A stretch of DNA of 34,288 nucleotides from the NCBI GenBank assembly GCA_021736575.1, contig JAIPFP010000038.1:1-34288 (forward strand), given 5' to 3'. Source of the stretch: Pirellula sp. GTDB lineage: Bacteria > Planctomycetota > Planctomycetia > Pirellulales > Pirellulaceae. The notes under the pieces were generated by a model. That model was not told the origin of the DNA and made no database searches. It saw nothing but the letters and a program-made list of their open reading frames with translations. Both the position numbers and the translations under genes were made by a program. Below, in pieces: positions 27,225 through 34,288 of the stretch (positions within the stretch are counted from its first letter, which is position 1; each line of letters opens with the position of its first letter).

Positions 27225-29023
27225 TAGTTCGACGGAGCTCCTCGAGCCGATCCGCCACCACCGCCGCCGCCGCCAGCTGCCATGCGTTTTCGCATTACGG
27301 CTGTTAATTCCGCTCGGTCGATTGACCCATCCTTGTTCGTGTCATACTCGCTAAATGCACCTGCCATTCGCTCGTTTGAGGCAACTTCGTCTTTGGTGAG
27401 TTTGCCATCCGAGTTGGTATCAAGACTGGAAAAAATCGTGCCAGCAATTGCGTCGGGGTTTGGCGGGCCGCCAGAGTCAGGTCGACCGGCAGATCCAGGT
27501 TTGCCGCCTCCTTGTTTCATTTCTGAGGTTTTCGCTGCTGCAGGCGCCTCAGATGCTATTTTTGCGAGTTTTTCACGATCATCGACTTCGGGAATGTCAG
27601 GAATGTTCATCTTGGAAACATGACTGCGTGGGTCAAGAGCGACCATGTCTTTCTCATCCACTCCACTAAGAACGGTAACAAATTTTTCGTTCGTACCACC
27701 AAGCTTGATCTCGCTCGTCTTCCAACCGTCACCGTCCTTTATTAGTACAAAATGATGGTTCTTGGATTCGTAGACTGCGTGTACTGGCACTTGAATGGCA
27801 TCCGGAATCTGCTCCACAAAAATGCGGGCTGCCGCTGTCATTCCCGTACGAATGGATGGAGGCGGATCCATTATCTGCACAAACACTGCATACTCTTTGG
27901 CACTTGTGCCCATCCAGCTTCCTGGCTCAGCGTACTTGTTTACTTTGGTGACGCGACCAAGCAACTCATTCGCGGCTCCTCCAATCGCGTCAACATTAAT
28001 TTTAACGGGCAGACCCTCGCGAATTAAAGTGATTCGCGATTCGTTGACCTTGGCTTTAACTTGCATTTTGCTCGGATCTGGAAGCAAGAAGATGGTCTGT
28101 TGTTCCCGCACCAGGGCACCTGGCTCAACGACAAAGTCCCCACCGCCGCGTCCACTAAACTTATTCGCATAAACAACTTGTCCGTCAGCCGGTGCCAACA
28201 CCGCACAAGCTATAATTTGGTTCCGAATCTCCTCGAGCTTTTCCTTTTCTTCACTCAAAGTGTTTTTGTCGGATGCAAGTTTTGCAGCCGCTGTTTCGAT
28301 GTCGCTGTTCAACTGGACAAGCATCTTTTCCTTGGTCAGTCTATCAAGGACTTTCATGCGTTGGTCCGAAGAATCTAATTTGCGTTGGGCGTCTTGGACT
28401 GCGAACTGTTCGGCCTCGATTTGAAGTGCCTTGAGCGTCCCCTTGGCTGCAAGTCGTTCCGCGCTCTGCAAGGACAATTCGGCTCTGCGAAGCCCCTGTT
28501 GGGCCACAGCGATTTCGCTCAGAATGGCGTTGCGTTCTGTCTGATAGGTGCCCTCGAGATACTCTTGCTTGGCGATGGCGGCCTTGCTAACCAAGGCCTC
28601 ACTGCTGATGACAGTCGATTCTGCGGAGCTAACTATAATCCTTTGATTCTTGGCCTCTTGATCGAGAGCGGACGAGTCCAATTGACAGAGCTTGTCCCCC
28701 TTCTTGACCAAGGTACCCTCAAGAACCACATTCAAGATCGGAGTGCCACTCGTGCCCCGACCTTTGACTTCGCATTTGACTTCGTTGTTCTTGCTGCTCT
28801 CGATTTCGCCTTGCTCAAGAACGATGTGGTCGAACGGTCCGCTCACCACTTCGTGAAGCATTGGCTCACTTTCAGCGCCCGCGTATAGTCCCGACCCCTT
28901 GGACTGCCACCACGCATATCCCGCCGACCCGCAAACGGCAGTTCCGATGGCCAACAAGGCAATAACTTTCGCGCCGCCTATGCGGGAACGGAACGGTTGG
29001 TTGCGTCGATTTAACATGTTCAT
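27224..29023 (-). CDS. HlyD/MacA-type periplasmic adaptor with C-terminal EF-hands
   Basis: This is the membrane-fusion adaptor of a tripartite exporter, with 599 residues. It has an N-terminal membrane anchor (VIALLAIGTAVCGSAGYAWW), lipoyl-like halves (GTLVKKGDKLCQLD and LAPADGQVVYANK) and a long coiled-coil hairpin (about 130-280) between them. A beta-barrel follows (IREGLPVKINVDAIGG). Unusually, a Pro/Gly-rich linker leads to two EF-hands, DTNSDGKLTKDE (535-546) and DTNKDGSIDRAE (561-572), and a Gly-rich end. All six chelating positions of both loops look canonical. No TolC-type gene is nearby. Confidence 0.88.
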   Translation of the reverse strand: MNMLNRRNQPFRSRIGGAKVIALLAIGTAVCGSAGYAWWQSKGSGLYAGAESEPMLHEVVSGPFDHIVLEQGEIESSKNNEVKCEVKGRGTSGTPILNVVLEGTLVKKGDKLCQLDSSALDQEAKNQRIIVSSAESTVISSEALVSKAAIAKQEYLEGTYQTERNAILSEIAVAQQGLRRAELSLQSAERLAAKGTLKALQIEAEQFAVQDAQRKLDSSDQRMKVLDRLTKEKMLVQLNSDIETAAAKLASDKNTLSEEKEKLEEIRNQIIACAVLAPADGQVVYANKFSGRGGGDFVVEPGALVREQQTIFLLPDPSKMQVKAKVNESRITLIREGLPVKINVDAIGGAANELLGRVTKVNKYAEPGSWMGTSAKEYAVFVQIMDPPPSIRTGMTAAARIFVEQIPDAIQVPVHAVYESKNHHFVLIKDGDGWKTSEIKLGGTNEKFVTVLSGVDEKDMVALDPRSHVSKMNIPDIPEVDDREKLAKIASEAPAAAKTSEMKQGGGKPGSAGRPDSGGPPNPDAIAGTIFSSLDTNSDGKLTKDEVASNERMAGAFSEYDTNKDGSIDRAELTAVMRKRMAAGGGGGGGGSARGAPSN

Positions 29024-29329
29024 AACTGCGGGTATTGGGAGGGAATGGGCAACTTTGCAAAATATGCAACGCGTGGGAGGGAGCTTGTATTATCGATGAA
29101 GGTCAATCTTTTCGCTACAGCGATCCGAATCTTTGTTTGAAATCCATGAAGTCAGTCTCCCCCCTGACCAACAACAAACCCTCAATATTCGAGTTTGTTT
29201 CGCCGAGAATCGATTCTTTATTAAAATTTCTGATGCAATTGTCTTGGGACGCGAAGCATACCAAGCCCGAGCGCCACGCCCAGAGCCCGGGTGACACGCC
29301 CAGAGCCCGTGATTTTGTTGTCGCCACGC
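29024..29329. other. Intergenic region upstream of the export operon
   Basis: This 306-base gap holds an imperfect inverted repeat (ACAAA and CTC pairing with GAG and TTTGT, 29174-29198) and a direct repeat at 29275-29309. No gene and no well-spaced promoter is clear. Regulation of the adaptor operon probably lies here. Confidence 0.4.
29275..29309. repeat. 15-bp direct repeat
   Basis: CACGCCCAGAGCCCG occurs at 29275-29289 and 29295-29309, a 20-base period, just beyond the 3' end of the PQQ-like gene. Confidence 0.8.
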
Positions 29330-30649
29330 CTAACGTAATGCGACCAAAAACTCTTGGCGCACACCCGATAGGTTCTTGGCGAGTCGCATGAACATGGTGT
29401 TCCCGACAACCGACGGGGTGGCGAAAACATCGTCCGCAATCTTTCCACCTCCCATCGATTCATAGCCTTTCGGGTTTGCTTTGAAAGCAAATCCCTGACC
29501 TTGTTCGTTGAATACATGAATTGTCTCGCCAACCAAAACAGGTGAGCAACTGTAGTCACCGCCAAGTCGTTCGCGCCACACCGTCTCCCCATCTTTTGCT
29601 CGCCAGCAGTGGGCGATCCCTGCATCTGTAACCGCATACACGTGGCCGTCGTATACGAGCATCGATTGCTCATAGCACTTTTGCTTATTTGTCCATACAA
29701 CCGTGCCTGATCCATCCGCCCGAACACACGCCGTCTCGGCCTTTGGATACCCACCGCTGGCGTAGACGCACTCTTTGTCCCAGACAATCGTACCGCACGT
29801 CGCCATCGTCAAACATTTGGCTGACCAGAACTGCTTACCGTCATTAGGGTCGTAGCTCGTGATACACTCACCACCACTGATCAGCAATTGCTCCCGCCCT
29901 GCGATGTCTGCAATGATGGGAGATGAGAAACTCGTTGCACTGGCTCGTTTCGTCCTCCAAACTTGGGAGCCTGTTGCTCGATCGAAGGCTGCGAGGAACG
30001 AATCGCCATCGAAGTCGGCGGCGACAATCACTAAGTCTTTAAACAGTGTTGGCGAAGCCGCATAGCCGTACTTAAATCTTTGCGGATCAAACTTCCCAAC
30101 ACTCTTTTGCCATATAGCCTTGCCCTCCGCCGTCATGGCAGTCAACCAAATCGCCGACGAGTTGTAGAAGGCTGCAAAAAGTCTTTGTCCGTCGAAAGCC
30201 AGTGAAGGACTTGCTTCTGTGTTCTTGGGATGGTTCTCTTTCGGTAGACCTGTGTTGTGAATAACTTGAGACCAAAGCGGCTTTCCGTTATCGCAAGAAT
30301 ACGCGAGCACAGACTGAGAGCCTGCTGCTTTATCGGCTGTTGTAAGATAGATACTGTTTCCAGCAACGACGGGTGAACTATGTCCTCGGCCAGGTACACG
30401 CGTCTCCCAAAACAAATGATCCGCTCCGTAACTTGTTGGAGCGGAACTTCCGGCAGGCGCGATGTTATTTCCGTTGGGACCTCGCCAAGTCCACCATTCG
30501 TGGGCTGAGGCTCCTTTGGGTTCATCGAGTGAAGACGCTTGTGCATTCGTTTTGGACCAGCACGCGCCCAAGCCGAGCGCGGCCGTTGCTTGGATAGCCG
30601 ACCGCCTATTTAGATCAGCGGATCGAAAGTTGAGACCGAGTGAATTCAT
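29330..30649 (-). CDS. PQQ-like beta-propeller protein with Tat-type lipoprotein signal
   Basis: This is a secreted beta-propeller protein of 439 residues. The N-terminus has NRRSAIQATAALGLGAC: a twin-arginine pair (Arg15-Arg16), a hydrophobic core and a LGAC lipobox-like end with Cys30. It may therefore be a lipoprotein sent through Tat. The mature part begins WWTWRGPNGNN, and blades show AAFDRATGSQVWRT, SYDPNDGKQFWS and HCWRAKDGETVWRE. The alternative, an ordinary Tat signal cut before the Cys, is also possible. It is 42 bases downstream of the sulfatase. No cofactor residue proves PQQ binding. Confidence 0.82.
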   Translation of the reverse strand: MNSLGLNFRSADLNRRSAIQATAALGLGACWSKTNAQASSLDEPKGASAHEWWTWRGPNGNNIAPAGSSAPTSYGADHLFWETRVPGRGHSSPVVAGNSIYLTTADKAAGSQSVLAYSCDNGKPLWSQVIHNTGLPKENHPKNTEASPSLAFDGQRLFAAFYNSSAIWLTAMTAEGKAIWQKSVGKFDPQRFKYGYAASPTLFKDLVIVAADFDGDSFLAAFDRATGSQVWRTKRASATSFSSPIIADIAGREQLLISGGECITSYDPNDGKQFWSAKCLTMATCGTIVWDKECVYASGGYPKAETACVRADGSGTVVWTNKQKCYEQSMLVYDGHVYAVTDAGIAHCWRAKDGETVWRERLGGDYSCSPVLVGETIHVFNEQGQGFAFKANPKGYESMGGGKIADDVFATPSVVGNTMFMRLAKNLSGVRQEFLVALR

Positions 30650-30691
30650 TTCTTTCGTTTCTTTCGTAGAACGCGACCCTTTTTTTTTGGG

Positions 30692-32194
30692 TTATCGAAT
30701 CGCTATAGGTTTAGCCAGTTGCCAACCGCCCCGCCATTGAGCCGTCAGTTGATCCACTAACGTTTTTTTATCCGGTTGTTGTGCTAGATTTTGGTTTTCC
30801 TGCGGGTCGGATTGATGGTCGTACAATTCGATCGAATCGACCTTGGTCGAATCGTACCGGTCTACCCAAGCTGTAAAACGATATCGATCCGTACGCATCG
30901 AATAGCCCATTAACTGTTTCCCTGCCTTGGAGCGGGGGTACTGACTGAACGCAGCTTTCTTCCACGATTGATCAGGTTGTTCAAGGAGCGGCTTGAAGCT
31001 TGTTCCCTCCAAATGCGTTGGCAGCGACAACCCCGCGAGCTCTGCCAGCGTTGGATAGATGTCAACAAATTCCACAATGCCATTGGTGCGGGCACCTGCG
31101 TGCTTCATCCCTGGCACCGAGAGCAGCAACGCTACGTTGGTGTCATTCTCGCAGTTGCTGTGTTTGCACCATGCATCATGTTCGCCGAGCTTCCAACCAT
31201 GGTCACCCCAAAGAATGACGATCGTGTTTTTCGCAAGACCGGATCGCTCGAGCTCATCGAGAACTTTGCCTAGCTGTGCATCCATGTAGCTGATGGCGGC
31301 ATAGTAGCCATGCTTAAGTTGCCGCGCTAAATCATCCGGAATCGATCCTTCCGGGATTCCGTGGTAGCTGCGCAATTCCCCCCCTGATTGTATGGCATAG
31401 TCGGGAGCGTCGTGCGATCGAAACTTGTTCGTCGCCAGTTGGATCTTGGATGGATCGTAGAGGTCGTAGTATTTCTTGGGAGCCACAAACGGCAAATGGG
31501 GCTTGGCAAAGCCCACCGCCAAAAAGAAGGGACCGGGCTTTTTGCTAATCTCTTTCAAGGTTGCAACGGCCAGCTCAGCCACCTTCCCGTCTTGAAACGT
31601 ATTGTCGGGTACGTCGGCTCCTTCCCATGCTGGTCCTCTTGAGTTCTTGGGAGTAGGTTGCTTTTTCTTTTTACCGTCCTTCTTGTTGTTCGCGGCCTGC
31701 GGATCGGCTGAAATCGCAGGCTTGTTGAGGGCTAGGTTTTCTGGCAGTCCATAACCTGGAGCTTTGGGGGATTGCCACGGAACGGACCAAGTGGGTGCGT
31801 CATCGAAATTGCCGTGATAGATTTTTCCCATACCTTGAACGAAGTAACCATTGTTCTTGAAATGCTGACCAAGCGTCACCACATCCGGGAGGGCTGTTCG
31901 AAAATGCGTTTCAAGGTCCCATACTTTGGTGGTGTCAGGACGCGTACCCGTCATTAGGCTTGATCGCGTTGGCGAACAGACTGCTTGCTGACAATAGGCT
32001 CGATTGAACGTGATGCCTGCTTTCGCAATACGATCCAAATTGGGACTCTTGATGTAATCCGCACCGTACGCGCCGAACTCAGGTCGCAAGTCGTCGACAG
32101 CCAAAAAAAGGATATTGGGCCGGTCGGCATTCGCGCCGCGAACCATCAAAACGCAAAACAGAACCGGAATGATTCGTAGCAAAATAGATTTCAT
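30692..32194 (-). CDS. Secreted sulfatase, iduronate-2-sulfatase-like
   Basis: This is a formylglycine sulfatase of 500 residues that removes sulfate from a sugar or similar ester. The signal peptide (IPVLFCVLMVRGANA) is followed by RPNILFLAVDDLRPEFG, with metal-binding Asp34 and Asp35, and AVCSPTRSSL, where Cys73 in CSPTR would become formylglycine. AKPHLPF, WGDHGWKLGEH and CENDTNVALLL fit iduronate-2-sulfatase-like S1 members. A Lys-rich insert (about 174-186) is unusual. The start is ATG 32194 with GAGG upstream; an in-frame start at 32254 would add 20 residues. The substrate is inferred only. Confidence 0.88.
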   Translation of the reverse strand: MKSILLRIIPVLFCVLMVRGANADRPNILFLAVDDLRPEFGAYGADYIKSPNLDRIAKAGITFNRAYCQQAVCSPTRSSLMTGTRPDTTKVWDLETHFRTALPDVVTLGQHFKNNGYFVQGMGKIYHGNFDDAPTWSVPWQSPKAPGYGLPENLALNKPAISADPQAANNKKDGKKKKQPTPKNSRGPAWEGADVPDNTFQDGKVAELAVATLKEISKKPGPFFLAVGFAKPHLPFVAPKKYYDLYDPSKIQLATNKFRSHDAPDYAIQSGGELRSYHGIPEGSIPDDLARQLKHGYYAAISYMDAQLGKVLDELERSGLAKNTIVILWGDHGWKLGEHDAWCKHSNCENDTNVALLLSVPGMKHAGARTNGIVEFVDIYPTLAELAGLSLPTHLEGTSFKPLLEQPDQSWKKAAFSQYPRSKAGKQLMGYSMRTDRYRFTAWVDRYDSTKVDSIELYDHQSDPQENQNLAQQPDKKTLVDQLTAQWRGGWQLAKPIAIR

Positions 32195-32226
32195 GGCTTG
32201 GTACCTCGTCAACCTTGAAGGTAATT

Positions 32227-33336
32227 TTAGCTCCGGCGATTGCGACCTTCGCATGCGTCACGCAAGCCTTTGAGCCAGCGGTGGAGGTCGGCAGGCCACG
32301 GCATCTTGAAAGACAAAAGCTCGTCGGAAATGGGATGCTTGAATTCCAGCGAAGCCGAATGCAATGCTTGTCGCGGCGCACCGCTCTTGTCGTCCATGCG
32401 CACACCACCGATCGGTCGATTGTAGATAGAATCTCCGCAAAGCATATGGCCTGCTTCCGACAAGTGGATTCGAATCTGGTGCGTTCTGCCGGTCTCAAGA
32501 GTGCACTCGATCATCGAATACTCTCCGATGGTTTCGATGGGGCGGATATGAGTTATCGCTCTCTGGGCACTCTCGTCTTCAGGACGATCCGAGGGTTGCG
32601 TACCTCGCTTGCCATCTCCGCGGTCACGGACCAAAATGCTGTCGAATGTTTGGGCTTGAGGATGACCGTGCACGAGCGCATGGTACTTTCGAACGACCTC
32701 ATGCTTTCGAAACGATTGTCCAATCAATTTCGCAATCGAGGGCGTCCTCGCAAAAATCATCAGCCCGCTCGTATCTCGGTCCAATCGGTGGACGGCAGTG
32801 ACTTCAAACTTCTTGAGCTGCATCGCCCGCTGACGCTGAGCATCTTGCGCAGACAAGCGACCTTTGGTCTTCTTGTTGACTGACCTAGACGGATTTGCCT
32901 CCCGCTCCGCCAACTTCGATCGCGAGAAAAAGTACTTTTCCAACGCTTCCGGAAGCAGTTCCTCAAGCGTTGGTTGCAGCTGTTTCCGTTTTTTGGGAAG
33001 GTTGCGTTCTTCGAAATGCCGAGTCGATGTAATACCTGGTGGTTTCTCGACAACAACCAAAAAATCGTCGACGTAAGCAAACCGGACAGCCGTCGGCTGA
33101 ACAGGCTTCGCAAGCGATTCTTGCCAAAGCTTGACGACATCCTTCGATGTAACCTTGCGAGCTTGGTCCAGGCATAGATTGCCGTTTACTTGCACTCGCC
33201 TCTTGAGAATGGCTTCTCGGGTTTGTCCCCAGCTCCATTGTGCCATGCGCTTTTTGATGGCGGATCCGAGCGTTTGGCCGTTGTCTTCTTCTGTTAAATG
33301 GAAGAGTTCAAATGGAGATGGATTGTCTTTGGTCAT
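32227..33336 (-). CDS. RluA-family pseudouridine synthase
   Basis: This is a large-subunit rRNA or tRNA pseudouridine synthase of 369 residues. An S4-like N-terminal domain (about 20-75, ILKRRVQVNG) precedes the catalytic domain, which has VDDFLVVVEKPPG, then HRLDRDTSGL with catalytic Asp186, RTHQIRIHLS and a C-terminal AHSASLEFKHP-like segment (LHSASLEFKHP). A basic, Lys/Arg/Glu-rich insert of about 75 residues (103-178) lies between KPPG and HRLD and is longer than in typical RluA. It starts 12 bases after the upstream gene's stop. The exact uridine is unknown. Confidence 0.88.
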   Translation of the reverse strand: MTKDNPSPFELFHLTEEDNGQTLGSAIKKRMAQWSWGQTREAILKRRVQVNGNLCLDQARKVTSKDVVKLWQESLAKPVQPTAVRFAYVDDFLVVVEKPPGITSTRHFEERNLPKKRKQLQPTLEELLPEALEKYFFSRSKLAEREANPSRSVNKKTKGRLSAQDAQRQRAMQLKKFEVTAVHRLDRDTSGLMIFARTPSIAKLIGQSFRKHEVVRKYHALVHGHPQAQTFDSILVRDRGDGKRGTQPSDRPEDESAQRAITHIRPIETIGEYSMIECTLETGRTHQIRIHLSEAGHMLCGDSIYNRPIGGVRMDDKSGAPRQALHSASLEFKHPISDELLSFKMPWPADLHRWLKGLRDACEGRNRRS

Positions 33337-33348
33337 AACTGAATTTGG

Positions 33349-34288
33349 CTATTGCCAAATGCTGTCGTCGTTCGTCCATGAGACACCCGACTCGAGTGCG
33401 CTCGAGATTGAATCGTTTACCTTAACTTTGCTTGCGACTTGCCATGAATCGACCATGACACCGCCGCTCGCCGTCACAACCCAGCCTTGAACTGTTTGGA
33501 TGAAACTGCATTGGGGATCAAGGGACTTTGCCACCTCGCACTTTGCAAGTTCAACCTTGGACGTTTCGCCTACGATTGACGAAAGATCACATTTGGCAAG
33601 CGATTGAAGTTCCTGCGATTCAATCAAGGCGGCAACGATACACAAATCCATTACATTTCGCAATTCACCAAAAACAGGATCTTTGACTGCCAACTCGTCC
33701 ATCTTCTTCGTGAACAATTCAGCCCACTTGCGAGCCAAGCCATCCACTTTACCGGTTTGCTTAAATGCACCCTCGGCGGTCACTTGATCTTGTTCGGTCA
33801 ATGTTTTGATACCTGGACCACTAATCTTCCATGCCTTGCGATCGGCGCTGTGTTCGAGTGCGGAATAATCGCAAGCCATCCACCAACGCGATTGAAGCTG
33901 CGACATGCTGGATTTGTTGGCAATCATCTCAACGTAGCTAGGCAATCCCTTGACCGGTGCCTTTGCCAAGTTCATACCGTAGAGTTTCATGCGGTAATCT
34001 GCTGCCAAAATAACGCGAGCCATGTGGCTGTCAGGAGCAAGACCCTCCAGTTTGACCTGCTGGGGTCCAAAGGCTTGCATCATGGCAGGCTCTAAAGACT
34101 TTGGGTTCATGTTGGGCGACAACGCTTGTTTCAGCAATCGTTCGAGATTTCTTACCCCTTCTTCGGTAGGTTCGATCGAAACCGAGATGCCTGTCGTGCG
34201 GGCTTTGTTGACGGTCTGCAGTGCACACAACAAGTCATCCAAGTAAACAACAGGGCGTCCACTCTTGGTTCCAACAACGGATCCGTTG
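33349..34288 (-). CDS. DUF1598-like protein, 5' end beyond the window
   Basis: This gene is cut by the window end. It is open without a stop to base 34288 and reads GTKSGRPVVYLDDLLCALQT before the TTG at 34242. That TTG is therefore probably not the true start. At least 312 residues are visible. The segments ISVSIEPTEEGVRNLERLL, FGPQQVKLEGLAPDSHMARV, LAADYRMKLYGMN and the WW in SRWWMACDY resemble DUF1598 proteins of planctomycetes, whose function is unknown. It heads the closely spaced minus-strand run before RluA. The domain call is from memory of the family pattern. Confidence 0.7.
   Translation of the reverse strand, partial: NGSVVGTKSGRPVVYLDDLLCALQTVNKARTTGISVSIEPTEEGVRNLERLLKQALSPNMNPKSLEPAMMQAFGPQQVKLEGLAPDSHMARVILAADYRMKLYGMNLAKAPVKGLPSYVEMIANKSSMSQLQSRWWMACDYSALEHSADRKAWKISGPGIKTLTEQDQVTAEGAFKQTGKVDGLARKWAELFTKKMDELAVKDPVFGELRNVMDLCIVAALIESQELQSLAKCDLSSIVGETSKVELAKCEVAKSLDPQCSFIQTVQGWVVTASGGVMVDSWQVASKVKVNDSISSALESGVSWTNDDSIWQ

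Overview
The window looks like chromosomal DNA from a planctomycete, most likely a Pirellula/Rhodopirellula-type member of the Planctomycetota. This is an inference from gene content. The markers are a planctomycete-type heme-c protein with a DUF6797-like region, two PQQ-like beta-propeller proteins, a formylglycine sulfatase, a DUF1598-like protein and a secreted protein with a Gly-Met-rich C-terminus. Many proteins carry signal peptides, gene order is mixed on both strands, and small REP-like palindromes sit between genes. I saw no rRNA, tRNA, CRISPR array, transposase or phage gene.

Layout. 1-4.3 kb: a large secreted cytochrome c/blue-copper fusion on the minus strand, divergent from a secreted protein of unknown function. 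4.4-4.9 kb: two tandem TatA-type genes behind a good sigma70-like promoter; the first encodes only 58 residues. 5.3-7.8 kb: a MaoC-type hydratase, then a tightly packed trio of TerB-like, AtzG-like and AtzE-like amidase genes. 7.9-13.4 kb: a small membrane protein, a histidine kinase and OmpR-type regulator that run into ligA, and an ABC ATPase. 13.4-13.6 kb: a cluster of palindromes. 13.6-17.3 kb (minus): a secreted protein whose 3' end appears frameshifted, a mutarotase-like secreted protein, a PQQ-like propeller and a zinc-ribbon protein. 17.5-19.2 kb: nagB and nagA for amino-sugar phosphate catabolism. 19.4-20.1 kb: a UlaG-like metallohydrolase. 20.4-25.1 kb (plus): an RsuA/RluB-type pseudouridine synthase with a tail of nearly 500 residues, a FabI-like reductase, a rhodanese and a secreted isoaspartyl peptidase. 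25.1-29.0 kb (minus): a MacAB-like export operon whose adaptor ends in two EF-hands. 29.3-34.3 kb (minus): a closely spaced run from the DUF1598-like gene (cut by the window edge) through an RluA-type synthase and a sulfatase to a PQQ-like protein with a Tat-type signal.

How the genes fit together. Export and envelope work dominates: Tat components, a plausible Tat substrate, a MacAB-like exporter and at least six other secreted proteins. Sulfatase, NagB/NagA and the mutarotase-like protein fit a life spent degrading sulfated or amino-sugar polymers. The most unusual items are the AtzG/AtzE pair linked to a TerB-like gene, the calcium-binding domain on the export adaptor, the long low-complexity tail of the pseudouridine synthase, and the probable single-base frameshift near 13716. 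I found no gene set that I can confidently call a wholly new system.
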